Assembly: GCA_015056565.1 (NCBI GenBank)
Contig: SVGB01000002.1
Location: 186,001-250,000 of the forward strand
Direction of reading: 5' to 3'
Length of the DNA: 64,000 nucleotides
DNA from: Butyrivibrio sp.
GTDB taxonomy: Bacteria > Bacillota > Clostridia > Lachnospirales > Lachnospiraceae
The notes beneath the pieces were generated by a model, which ran no database searches, was not told the origin of the DNA, and saw nothing but the letters and a program-made list of their open reading frames with translations. Position numbers and translations under genes: made by a program. This document shows, piece by piece, positions 36,801 to 44,108 of the stretch. Each line of letters starts with the position of its first letter. The first letter of the stretch is position 1.

Positions 36801-39800
36801 TGTCTTTTTCCTCCTCAAAAACCTTTTTAAGCTCCGGGGATCTCGTTATAAGCTGGTTATAGGAAAGCAATTTAAGTGTAGCATCCGCAAAAAACTCTCC
36901 GCCATTTTCAGATATTTTCTTCTCAATCCAGTTTTCAAGTTCTTTTTTATATGCCTCCATGCCTGCTTCATCAAGCTTATCTGCTTTTGGAATAGGCGGA
37001 ATATCTTCTTTCTTCCAGGTGTTTTTGGTTTCCTCATCAATCATGGACTTGATGACAGCCTGATTTTGCTGCTTTATCTTTGCACTATCTTTTTTCTTGT
37101 CATCTACCTTTTCCCAGGCCTTAAGCCACTTAAGGTTCCACTCATGATTTGCCATATTCTGCTTATCATTATATGGCTTATAATTCTCATCAAAACTAAC
37201 AGGGCGCATTATATAAGCCGCTGTTCTGTCCAAAGATTTAGCTGAATCCTTTTTATCAAAAAGAGTGGATTTGTTAAGAAGTTCCACATATTCAGGGCAA
37301 TACTTCATGGCATAAACGGTATTGTAGCCTTTTAAAAACTTAATGGCTTCATTCTTAAGGCCAGGATTTATCTTTTTATATTCGGCAATCTTGGCTTTGT
37401 CTATAATGTGATATGCAGGCTCATTTTTTATGACATTCCTGTTCTCTTTGATGACATTCTTATTTTCGCTAACCTTGGTTACTTTCGTTTTATTTTGAGC
37501 CTTTACCTCCTTCTCAAAGGTATAATCCGTCTTTTTGCTGATTACATCCTTGTTATTCTTGTATATGTCGGTTATTACCCCAATTATGCTTTCATAGACC
37601 GTTTTATTTTTTTCGGTATGCTCAATGCGTGTAGCCTCATCCAATACGCCCATTTCTACAGTGGGCTGCTCAATGGCTATTCCATAAGTATTTTCCAAAT
37701 AATTTACCAGAGCATTTTTTGAAAAATCCACAATATCGCTGATTGCTTTAAACTTCTTGTTTTTTTCAAGGAAATTGCCAACAGAAGGCATTCTCTTCCT
37801 TAAATTGTCTATACTGGCAGCGCAATTGCTCATATGAATAAAGGTCTTGAGCTGATTGCTGTCAATAAGCTTCTCAAAGTATTTCTCCAATTCATCCTGA
37901 AGAACCGCTTCAGATTTATTTGCATATTTCTCAAATATATCCAAAAGCTCTCCCGCCGTGTCATATACATGTGGAAGATATTCTGCAACCATGCTTTCTG
38001 CTGTTTTTTTATCTGTTTTTCCATTTTCCCAACACTTAAACCACTTGAGATTCCATTTATGATTCTCTTCATCCTCCTTAGTCAGCGGCTTGCCCTTTTT
38101 GTCAAATATGACCGGTTTCATTATGCACTGCATGGTCCTCTCCATGGTGGAATTACTAAATCCAACATCTCTTATTTCATTGCCGGTCTTTTCAAAGGCT
38201 TTTTTATACTCCTTATTCAGCTTCATTCCTGTGATCTGCTTATTGATCATGTAGGTATTAAAAACACGCCTGTTTATACGAGGCTGTTTTTTATGGTATT
38301 CGTTGTACTGTTCATCAAACTCATTTGTAAATCTGTAGCTCTTTCCATCCACTTTGTAGTATAAAAAGCCTCTCTCAATCTTCTCTATAAGATCGACCTT
38401 TTCAGGTTTTATAATATTAATTTCATCATCTTTGAATCCGCTCTTACTGAGATTCTCTTCTATGTCGTCAAGGTTTATCTCCAGAATCTTTTTATTCTTT
38501 TTACCCGCCTTCTTATTTTCCTTCTTTTCTTCTTTCTTATCTTCCTTCTTATCTACTATCTTTTCTTCTTTCTTGTCTTCCTTGTTTTTGTTATCAAAAA
38601 GTTCCACAATATTTTTAACTGTGTTCCTTGCCGCTTCTTTTTGCTCCTGGTCTGGCTGATCAAGGTTTAAAATGATGTTTTCAGGCTCATTGATTATATT
38701 GATCTGCTCAATATTAACAGGCTCAGCAATTACAGGTTCATTATGAACCTGCTGGGGCTGAACATTATTATTAACCATCTCCTGAGCATTTGTGGCATTT
38801 ATATAAGTTGCATAAGCATTTCTGAGGGCATCATAATACTGCCCCTTTTGATCTCTACCGTTTTCATCAAAACCAAATTTCCTGCGGCGGGTGACTCTCC
38901 CGCCCTGTTTTGTGTACTTATACTGAGGATCCTGTTCAAACTCAAAGCCATTGTCTCCATAATCTATCTGGAATTTTCTCCTTAAGGTCAGGTTGATGTA
39001 TGTATCTATAGCCTCAATATAGGTGATCCTGGCCCTGAGCCTTACATCCTGTGCAATTTCCTGACTGATCGGATCATTGCCCGGATTATTCATAAGATTT
39101 CTGTAGTAAGGAAGAGCCCTCTTGGTCATATCGTAGTATGTCCTTAAGTTCTCCATTATGTACTTCTTGGTCCTGGCGCTCCCGTTAAGAACTGCAGCAG
39201 AAGGCAGAGGAAACTCCTTAAATCTCTTAAGGGCTTCCCTATCCATGGCGAGCTTTTCCTCTCTACCTGCATTTTCATATTTTTCATTCCATGTCTTGTT
39301 CTCCTGCTCTGCCTTTGAGATCACAGGAGCTGGACTGCCATATCCCGTAAGTACTGACTTTTTAGGCCAGGCATTCATTTTTTGCTGATCCTGAAGGAGC
39401 ATAAGATTTGTCATCAGGACTGCTCCGTCCATGCTGCAGCCGGGATTCATTCGACTATTATCTTTGAAACTTTCATAATTTGCCCTGTACTGAGCCTCAT
39501 TAAGCCCGTTTTCTTCTCTCCACTTATCATGAGACTTAGGCACATTACCAGCTATAAGCTTTGTGGCATTTTTAATCTCTTTTTCAACCTTGGAAAGCTC
39601 TTTTTTCAGACTGCGGACCATATTCCGGTCAACCTGCTGTTTTCTCTCCTCAGCCTCTATGAAATTCTCAAGCTGATCCTTTAAAATAAAGTTACAGGAT
39701 AGCCTTGACCTTCCTATAAGATACTGCTCATGTTTCTTGCTCTGGGCCTTGACATAGGCTGTCTTTTCCATGGCAGCTATACGATCATTCATGATTTCCT

Positions 39801-40239
39801 TGCGGTGTCTGAATTTCGTAAGAGAATCAAGGCCAGAGATATCATCGTTTTTGTACGCATGGATCTTGTCCTGCATATCATGAAACTTTATAGATGCATC
39901 CTCTGCAGCCCATTTGCGCTTCTTGGCACTGTGATGGGTGTATTTTTCCGCATAAGCCTCTGTCTGCCCCCTTGAAGTGCCTATCTGATCAAGCAGCTGA
40001 TAGCGGCGGCTCTTGGCAGTTGCCATATCTTCATCCTGAAAGTAGTACTTGGTCCTCATGGCAAAGGCATCAGCTGAATTGTCGCTTACTCTCTGTTTAA
40101 AGTGCTCAACTATCTGTTCAGGATCATAGTCAAAAGAAGCTTTATCAATATCAAGACCTTTGTTTATCTGAGCATCTATAAAATCATTCCTTTGCTCCTG
40201 GTCTTGTTGTTTTTTTGCATATTCTTCAAATCCTGACAT
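33811..40239 (-). CDS. Giant multi-repeat protein of unknown function (2142 aa)
   Basis: No known domain recognised. There is no signal peptide, no membrane helix, and the composition is very rich in Lys, Glu and Asn, so it is predicted to be cytoplasmic. The N-terminal third includes a helical region (1-240) and a divergent repeat (about 250-430). A K/E low-complexity linker follows at about 551-584. Then come five repeats of roughly 265-325 residues starting near 642, 948, 1259, 1581 and 1849. Each has an RPVxxD-like strand followed by an NHxWN core (726, 1031, 1345, 1670; degenerate NQKAN at 1939) and ends in an aromatic YG-type segment. AAAGGAG precedes the ATG. It lies 29 bp behind the GNAT gene, with no promoter visible between. 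Roles as structural scaffold, effector or phage-related protein are all open. Confidence 0.8.
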   Translation of the reverse strand: MSGFEEYAKKQQDQEQRNDFIDAQINKGLDIDKASFDYDPEQIVEHFKQRVSDNSADAFAMRTKYYFQDEDMATAKSRRYQLLDQIGTSRGQTEAYAEKYTHHSAKKRKWAAEDASIKFHDMQDKIHAYKNDDISGLDSLTKFRHRKEIMNDRIAAMEKTAYVKAQSKKHEQYLIGRSRLSCNFILKDQLENFIEAEERKQQVDRNMVRSLKKELSKVEKEIKNATKLIAGNVPKSHDKWREENGLNEAQYRANYESFKDNSRMNPGCSMDGAVLMTNLMLLQDQQKMNAWPKKSVLTGYGSPAPVISKAEQENKTWNEKYENAGREEKLAMDREALKRFKEFPLPSAAVLNGSARTKKYIMENLRTYYDMTKRALPYYRNLMNNPGNDPISQEIAQDVRLRARITYIEAIDTYINLTLRRKFQIDYGDNGFEFEQDPQYKYTKQGGRVTRRRKFGFDENGRDQKGQYYDALRNAYATYINATNAQEMVNNNVQPQQVHNEPVIAEPVNIEQINIINEPENIILNLDQPDQEQKEAARNTVKNIVELFDNKNKEDKKEEKIVDKKEDKKEEKKENKKAGKKNKKILEINLDDIEENLSKSGFKDDEINIIKPEKVDLIEKIERGFLYYKVDGKSYRFTNEFDEQYNEYHKKQPRINRRVFNTYMINKQITGMKLNKEYKKAFEKTGNEIRDVGFSNSTMERTMQCIMKPVIFDKKGKPLTKEDEENHKWNLKWFKCWENGKTDKKTAESMVAEYLPHVYDTAGELLDIFEKYANKSEAVLQDELEKYFEKLIDSNQLKTFIHMSNCAASIDNLRKRMPSVGNFLEKNKKFKAISDIVDFSKNALVNYLENTYGIAIEQPTVEMGVLDEATRIEHTEKNKTVYESIIGVITDIYKNNKDVISKKTDYTFEKEVKAQNKTKVTKVSENKNVIKENRNVIKNEPAYHIIDKAKIAEYKKINPGLKNEAIKFLKGYNTVYAMKYCPEYVELLNKSTLFDKKDSAKSLDRTAAYIMRPVSFDENYKPYNDKQNMANHEWNLKWLKAWEKVDDKKKDSAKIKQQNQAVIKSMIDEETKNTWKKEDIPPIPKADKLDEAGMEAYKKELENWIEKKISENGGEFFADATLKLLSYNQLITRSPELKKVFEEEKDREALEDFLLTVHEYAKNYIAKKYGIDLNEVGDRKVIPEKELVFKNVNYDVMMGAFLEESIDKGTKYKKINKEAAKEKKKEENLNRIIINEEEENLNSINIINEGPVLETKEDRAKEYARLKKLNPEYFTEKAYDYYKKVQKVTESIENPELVSRFSKAKDKIKFKSTSNANFSRACGALLRFVNYDKNGVPVSKEDKENHAWNEKWVKAWTKDDVKLREEMIKEELPKMLKNISIPDIPDDIAKDLMNPKKQKAAALKAKEIFNNWFEKIMDSDKATEFLFEMKKIVLISNLAKEHGDAVNPYFKAHPELDKALMSVGSMNNLITLFFTSKYGFTGKEVHDKSKELIYPKNYEEDQEKNKLVPSIATYAMSLQDYKNEFPDSRYIDKSTGSVEKENDEEKDDFFAFIEQQNKERLEKERKEPRKGVKFKLPKEADIEKEYAEFCKKNDRLTKPAFNVYKAYNAVYSTLLNPELLKIHNKAVKKGRIKMTGNNASDDISRVPGALLRKVHYDLKNKPISQEDYENHQWNKEVLTAFEKGNNEKLNEIISQEVPNIYSGIKLPMPPKNAGDKWFGNWIENEFMQDPEKWIDFFRKHIALENLIKESKFAKEIATKDADINAIQTSVTFLSVMTVNYLRINYRVNLEQKGPKIIMECKSSEKETKKYDDNFTIFLKSQIGGYSEALDKVIEANPKNSYLDKESNEDKEFKKYHEADPKFTKDSYKVLKMIRKSNIPEGKDPLARAEFQKFLDMKNEKGSKIKFKGDGSLERDLSLPFKFVEYDEDLQPLTEKDKKNQKANLDYIKAWQNNDQEKIDDFLAEEVPKIFDNIELPPMPTDEETNDITEGKTQSKGFISYSKKIEAFVMKLVKDDTYTHYMNTSNKSLALNSLKNNSDSFKLYLKMNPKVDALFDAIQSVCALAEAIFTKEYHVTKKGPLHDPLGGDVDKWGNKVYRDTFAPNLSALVLNLSTLSKYKDTALGDYIKTKDMTAEHKEMLKEK
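33835..39492 (-). repeat. Protein-level repeat array inside the giant gene
   Basis: Six copies by eye. Residues 250-430 are a divergent copy, with ENKTWNEKY at the position of the NHxWNxKW core and INLTLRRKFQIDYG at its end. Five clearer copies follow at 642-905, 948-1215, 1259-1530, 1581-1845 and 1849-2135. Core spacings are 305, 314, 325 and 269 residues. Repetition is visible only in protein, not as DNA identity, so the duplications are old. Confidence 0.7.
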
Positions 40240-40268
40240 AACTTTTCTCCTTTACAGATAAATGATTT

Positions 40269-41093
40269 TTAAAACTCTGCCTCGAAAACCTTCGCTCTTT
40301 TTGCCCTTGGAAACAGGTGCCTGGCCAGCTGGTCAGATTCTTCGTTCATAGCATCAAAGATAAGACTGGCCTTTGGAAAAAGCGTCTCCATCCTGGCTAC
40401 AGTTGTGTTAAGGAGCTCTATAAGTCCCCTTGGGTATTTGCCATAAAGGTACATAAGATCCAGATTGCCGTCAGATAGCTTTCTCATAAATATAAGATCC
40501 ACCAGATTGTTATTTACATAAACACACTGGCACAGCTCCGGAACACATTCCTCTTTCCACTTATCGTAGTCAAGGACTGTGTAAGCCTGAGTCCTTGAGA
40601 GCATATTAAGGATCTTTTTCTGCTCGCTTTCCGGTCTGTCAAAAAAATGTACGATTGAATGCTCGGTTTTAAGAGACTTATGTAGTGAGTCAGAAGATTT
40701 AATATCCCCCGAGCTTACATAGAACCTCTCATGGGAATAGCTGGTGGTCATATGTTTGCAGGATAAAAAGAATGTGTGGAGAAGCTGATCATCTTCCTTG
40801 AACTCAAAGCTGGCTGTCACCGGAAGTATCTCTCCCGACTGAACCACCGCACGGAGTACCTGTTCAACAAGGAAAGTACCTACGCCCTGCCTGCGGACCT
40901 TAGGCTCCACATAGAGCCAGTCGATCACATATTCAAAGCCTACAGACTGATAGGAAACAGCCCCAAGGATGAAATCATTTTCATCAACTGCAGCCACCGC
41001 CACTCTCTTATCAGACAATTCTATGACCTTTGAAAAAACGCTTTCAAAATACCCCCTGTTATCATCCTCGATAAGAACACAACTTAATTCCAT
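40269..41093 (-). CDS. GNAT family N-acetyltransferase
   Basis: A 274-residue protein. The N-terminal half holds a GNAT acetyl-CoA site: EYVIDWLYVEPKVRRQGVGTFLVEQVL, with the Arg/Gln-x-x-Gly-x-Gly/Ala loop. The C-terminal half (from about 140) is a second, degenerate-looking domain ending RHLFPRAKRAKVF. The substrate is unknown. It has its own promoter, and the giant repeat gene follows after 29 bp. Being cotranscribed raises the possibility that it acetylates the very Lys-rich giant protein; this is only inference. Confidence 0.8.
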   Translation of the reverse strand: MELSCVLIEDDNRGYFESVFSKVIELSDKRVAVAAVDENDFILGAVSYQSVGFEYVIDWLYVEPKVRRQGVGTFLVEQVLRAVVQSGEILPVTASFEFKEDDQLLHTFFLSCKHMTTSYSHERFYVSSGDIKSSDSLHKSLKTEHSIVHFFDRPESEQKKILNMLSRTQAYTVLDYDKWKEECVPELCQCVYVNNNLVDLIFMRKLSDGNLDLMYLYGKYPRGLIELLNTTVARMETLFPKASLIFDAMNEESDQLARHLFPRAKRAKVFEAEF

Positions 41094-41116
41094 GATTTTC
41101 CCCTATCTCACTTATT

Positions 41117-41145
41117 TTTATACGAATCAGAAAAGATATTGTCAC
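41117..41145 (-). promoter_or_regulatory. Sigma-A promoter of the GNAT-giant gene operon
   Basis: Minus strand: GTGACA (41145-41140), 17-bp spacer, TATAAA (41122-41117). It lies about 24 bp before the GNAT ATG, giving a very short leader. Confidence 0.7.
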
Positions 41146-41220
41146 AAAGTATAAAGGAACACATATCAATTATCACACGTTTTATCGTAAAGAATAATAA
41201 ATAAATCATAAAAATAATGC

Positions 41221-41250
41221 AAAAACGCTGCCTGCAAACAACAGGCAGCG
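41221..41250 (-). terminator. Terminator of uxaB
   Basis: Stem CGCTGCCTG pairs with CAGGCAGCG (41226-41234 with 41242-41250) followed on the minus strand by TTTTTGCATTATTTTT. It lies 29 bp after the uxaB stop. Confidence 0.85.
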
Positions 41251-41278
41251 CCAAAATGCATATATAACACTCTTTAAA

Positions 41279-42778
41279 TTACAGACAGCTTGCGTAGGCC
41301 TTCTCAGCCCCTTCACTGCGGATCATCTTAAGATCTTCTGTAACCTTGTCCGTAAGACCTTCGATCTTATTAAGATCCTGATCCCACATCTTCTCATTGC
41401 CAAGTACAGCCTTCACAAGGTCTTCCTCGGAATCTCCCTTGTGGTCATAGAAGAACTCAAGAGCCCACCTGTCATCACTTACTGTGTAAGTATTTCCCTT
41501 AGGACGCTTACATACAAGTCCTGCATCTGTAAGCTCCTGGATATCATTTGAATAGAAAGCAATGTATGCAGCCAGTGACATTGTAAGACAAACAGGGAGT
41601 TTCCCATTCTTGTCAATGTACTGAAGGAATGATGGCATATTTCTTGCCTTCCACTTACTTGTTGAGTTAAGTGAAATAGACATAAGCTCGTGGTTTACAA
41701 AAGGATTGTTGAAACGGTCCTTAACTGCTGCTGCGAACTGATTAAGATCGTTCTCATCAAGGTGATCAACAAGTGTAGGAATAACCTCCTCGCTCAGCAT
41801 CTTGTTCATGAATCCTGAAATAGTAGCATTCTGCATGCAGTCACGAACGATATCCTGTCCTGAAAGGTAAGCGCCAAGAACAAATCCTGTGTGAGCGCCG
41901 TTAAGGATACGAACCTTGCGGTGCTTGTATGGCATAACGTCAGGAACAACGTGAACGTTAACTCCAGCTTTCTTGAATGGAAGTCTGTCCTCAAGCCCCT
42001 CAGGTCCCTCGATGATCCATACACCAAAGATCTCGCCTACATCTATAAGCTCGTCGTGATAGCCGTTCTCAGCCTCAAGCTTCTCTACTTCCTTAGGATC
42101 ACGGATTCTTCCTGGAACAATCCTGTCAACAAGTGTTGAGCAGAAAATGTTGTCATTATTTACCCAGTTCTTAAAGCCGTCCTCAAGCTTCCACTGGTCA
42201 ATGTACTGATTGACGCACTTAAGGAGCTCTTTTCCGTTGTTATCAATAAGCTCGCAGGAAAGAACTACGATGCCCTTCTTGCCAGCCTTGTATCTTCTGT
42301 AAAGAACCTGTGTGAGCTTGCCTGGGAAGCTGGCTGCTGGCTGATCATCAAAATTGCAGGATGGATCATAAGCGATACCTGCCTCAGTTGTGTTAGATGC
42401 GATAATATCAAGATCATCACTCTCAGCGATCTCCATGATCTTGTCATATCCAGCCTTGTCATATGGATTAAGGCAGCAGTCACAGGCTGAGATAACACGC
42501 TTTGCATCAACCTTCTGTCCGTTCTCGCTTCCTCTTAAGTACAGTGTGTAAAGACCTTCCTGCTTGTTAACAAGGTCTGTAAGTCCCATTGCGATTGGCT
42601 GAACAAGAGCAACCTTGCCGTTAAAACCAGCCTTCTCATTGGCAATATCAAAGAAGTAATCTACAAAGGCACGCATGAAGTTTCCTTCACCAAACTGAAG
42701 GACTTTTATAGGTGCATCCTTAAGTACATATCCCTTGTAACCTGACTTCTCAAGAACATCATAGTTTAATAATTCCAT
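41279..42778 (-). CDS. uxaB: Tagaturonate reductase (altronate oxidoreductase)
   Basis: A NAD-dependent polyol dehydrogenase of galacturonate breakdown, interconverting D-tagaturonate and D-altronate. The Rossmann start is IKVLQFGEGNFMRAFVDYFFD (20 residues of it visible as a block at about 24-43). A mannitol-dehydrogenase-like C-terminal domain contains KHRKVRILNGAHTGFVLGAYL. The length of 499 fits UxaB. GGAGGG precedes the ATG. It stands alone, with no uxaA/uxaC nearby, and its promoter carries two LacI/cre-type operators, fitting sugar-acid or catabolite control. Confidence 0.93.
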   Translation of the reverse strand: MELLNYDVLEKSGYKGYVLKDAPIKVLQFGEGNFMRAFVDYFFDIANEKAGFNGKVALVQPIAMGLTDLVNKQEGLYTLYLRGSENGQKVDAKRVISACDCCLNPYDKAGYDKIMEIAESDDLDIIASNTTEAGIAYDPSCNFDDQPAASFPGKLTQVLYRRYKAGKKGIVVLSCELIDNNGKELLKCVNQYIDQWKLEDGFKNWVNNDNIFCSTLVDRIVPGRIRDPKEVEKLEAENGYHDELIDVGEIFGVWIIEGPEGLEDRLPFKKAGVNVHVVPDVMPYKHRKVRILNGAHTGFVLGAYLSGQDIVRDCMQNATISGFMNKMLSEEVIPTLVDHLDENDLNQFAAAVKDRFNNPFVNHELMSISLNSTSKWKARNMPSFLQYIDKNGKLPVCLTMSLAAYIAFYSNDIQELTDAGLVCKRPKGNTYTVSDDRWALEFFYDHKGDSEEDLVKAVLGNEKMWDQDLNKIEGLTDKVTEDLKMIRSEGAEKAYASCL

Positions 42779-42821
42779 CTGTGATCACCCTCCAAATATC
42801 TCTTCTCTTATGGAAGCAAAA

Positions 42822-42835
42822 TGTAACCGCTTACA
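42822..42835. promoter_or_regulatory. cre/LacI-type operator in the uxaB leader
   Basis: TGTAACCGCTTACA matches the cre consensus TGWAANCGNTNWCA fully and is a near-palindrome around the central CG. It lies between the promoter and the uxaB ATG, where a bound repressor would block elongation. Confidence 0.75.
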
Positions 42836-42867
42836 TTTCATCTTCCTGACATGTTTTCCTAATATTT

Positions 42868-42896
42868 GTTATACCAAATTATGTAAGCGTTTACAA
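42868..42896 (-). promoter_or_regulatory. uxaB promoter overlapping a second cre/LacI-type operator
   Basis: Minus strand: TTGTAA (42896-42891), 17-bp spacer, TATAAC (42873-42868). The operator TGTAAGCGTTTACA (42882-42895) overlaps the -35. Its centre is 60 bp from the other operator. A LacI-family regulator, either CcpA or a local galacturonate regulator, is expected. Confidence 0.75.
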
Positions 42897-42922
42897 GTGG
42901 ATTTTTTAAACATTTTTCAGGA

Positions 42923-42960
42923 TAAAAAAAGACGCCCGAAACCATCAGATTTCAAGCGTC
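42923..42960 (-). terminator. Terminator of trpS
   Basis: Imperfect hairpin with GACGC/GCGTC base and inner TGAAA/TTTCG pairs, followed on the minus strand by seven T. It lies 27 bp after the trpS stop. Confidence 0.8.
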
Positions 42961-42986
42961 CTATAGCTCTTTTTATTAAAAACATA

Positions 42987-43988
42987 TCAAAGCTGATAAA
43001 AACCAACCTTCTTGTAAACCTTGCGAAGGGTCTTGTTTGCAATGTAAGAAGCCTTCTCAGCACCCTCTTTGTAGACATTTTCGAGGTAAGCCTTGTCGCC
43101 GATAAGGCGCTTAGCCTCTTCTCTGATAGGAGTAAGTGCCTCAACAACTGCCTCTCCTACTGCTGGCTTGAATACGCCATAGCCCTGTCCAGCGAACTCT
43201 TTTTCAATCTCCTCAAAACTCTTTCCTGTTATGGTTGAATAGATGTTCATAAGGTTTGCTACGCCTGGCTTGTTCTCCTTGTCATAGCGTACGCAGTTCT
43301 CCATGTCTGAATCTGTAACTGCCCTCTTGAACTTCTTACGGATAACATCAGGCTCATCCATAAGGAATACACATCCATTAGGATCTGACTTACTCATCTT
43401 GTCACCAGGAGTTGTAAGGCCATAGATCCTTGCGCCGGTCTTGGCGATATATGGTTCAGGGATGCGGAACACATCGCCGTAGATATTGTTGAAACGCTCT
43501 GCGATATTTCTTGTGAGCTCAACGTGCTGCTTCTGATCCTCTCCTACTGGTACGTAGTGTGGCTGATACAGAAGTATATCTGCAGCCATAAGAGATGGAT
43601 ATGTGAAAAGACCTGCATTGATATTGTCCTTGTGCTTCTCAGATTTATCCTTGAACTGAGTCATACGGCTAAGCTCACCAAACATTGTGTAGCAGTCAAG
43701 AACCCATCCCAGCTGAGCATGTGCAGGAATATGAGACTGGAGGAAAAGAGTATTCTTCTCAGGATCAAGTCCGCATGCTATGTAAAGAGCAAGCATCTCA
43801 AGGGAACGTCTTCTAAGTTCCTTGGGGTCCTGACGAACTGTTATTGTGTGAAGGTCAGCCATGAAGTAATAGCACTCGAATTCATTGACACGATCTGCCC
43901 AGTTCTTGATGGCTCCCAGATAATTGCCTAAATGCAAATCTCCACTTGGCTGAATGCCAGAGAGCATTATCTTCTTTTCTGATTCCAT
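42987..43988 (-). CDS. trpS: Tryptophanyl-tRNA synthetase
   Basis: A class I aminoacyl-tRNA synthetase, 333 residues. Signature 1 is SGIQPSGDLHLGNYLGA (HIGH-like) and signature 2 is DKMSKSDPNG (KMSKS). The frame extends to 44087, but the ATG at 43988 with GGAGG ten bases upstream gives the correct N-terminus. It has its own promoter and a leader of only about 35 nt, too short for a T-box riboswitch. Confidence 0.97.
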   Translation of the reverse strand: MESEKKIMLSGIQPSGDLHLGNYLGAIKNWADRVNEFECYYFMADLHTITVRQDPKELRRRSLEMLALYIACGLDPEKNTLFLQSHIPAHAQLGWVLDCYTMFGELSRMTQFKDKSEKHKDNINAGLFTYPSLMAADILLYQPHYVPVGEDQKQHVELTRNIAERFNNIYGDVFRIPEPYIAKTGARIYGLTTPGDKMSKSDPNGCVFLMDEPDVIRKKFKRAVTDSDMENCVRYDKENKPGVANLMNIYSTITGKSFEEIEKEFAGQGYGVFKPAVGEAVVEALTPIREEAKRLIGDKAYLENVYKEGAEKASYIANKTLRKVYKKVGFYQL

Positions 43989-44028
43989 ACCAAAAAACCT
44001 CCGAAAAACCAAATAAATACTAGGTCTA

Positions 44029-44057
44029 ACTATATCAGTAATTGTCGCTTTAATCAA
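44029..44057 (-). promoter_or_regulatory. trpS promoter
   Basis: Minus strand: TTGATT (44057-44052), 17-bp spacer, TATAGT (44034-44029). It lies 41 bp before the trpS ATG. Confidence 0.7.
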
Positions 44058-44065
44058 GTAAATTG

Positions 44066-44074
44066 TGGTATACT
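44066..44074 (+). promoter_or_regulatory. Extended -10 promoter for rqcH
   Basis: Plus strand TGGTATACT: a TG one base before TATACT, an extended -10. No good -35 is seen. It lies 34 bp before the rqcH ATG and divergent to the trpS promoter. Confidence 0.5.
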
Positions 44075-44108
44075 GTATTGAATTCATTTATGTAAAAGAG
44101 GCTTTATT

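Noticed and set aside
33811-40239. Phage tape-measure or large phage structural protein
   Set aside because: No other phage genes lie nearby, there are no hydrophobic tape-measure segments, and the repeats do not look like tail fibres.
43989-44108. T-box riboswitch upstream of trpS
   Set aside because: The promoter lies only 41 bp before the ATG and the whole divergent region is 120 bp, too short for a T-box. No T-box core sequence was seen.
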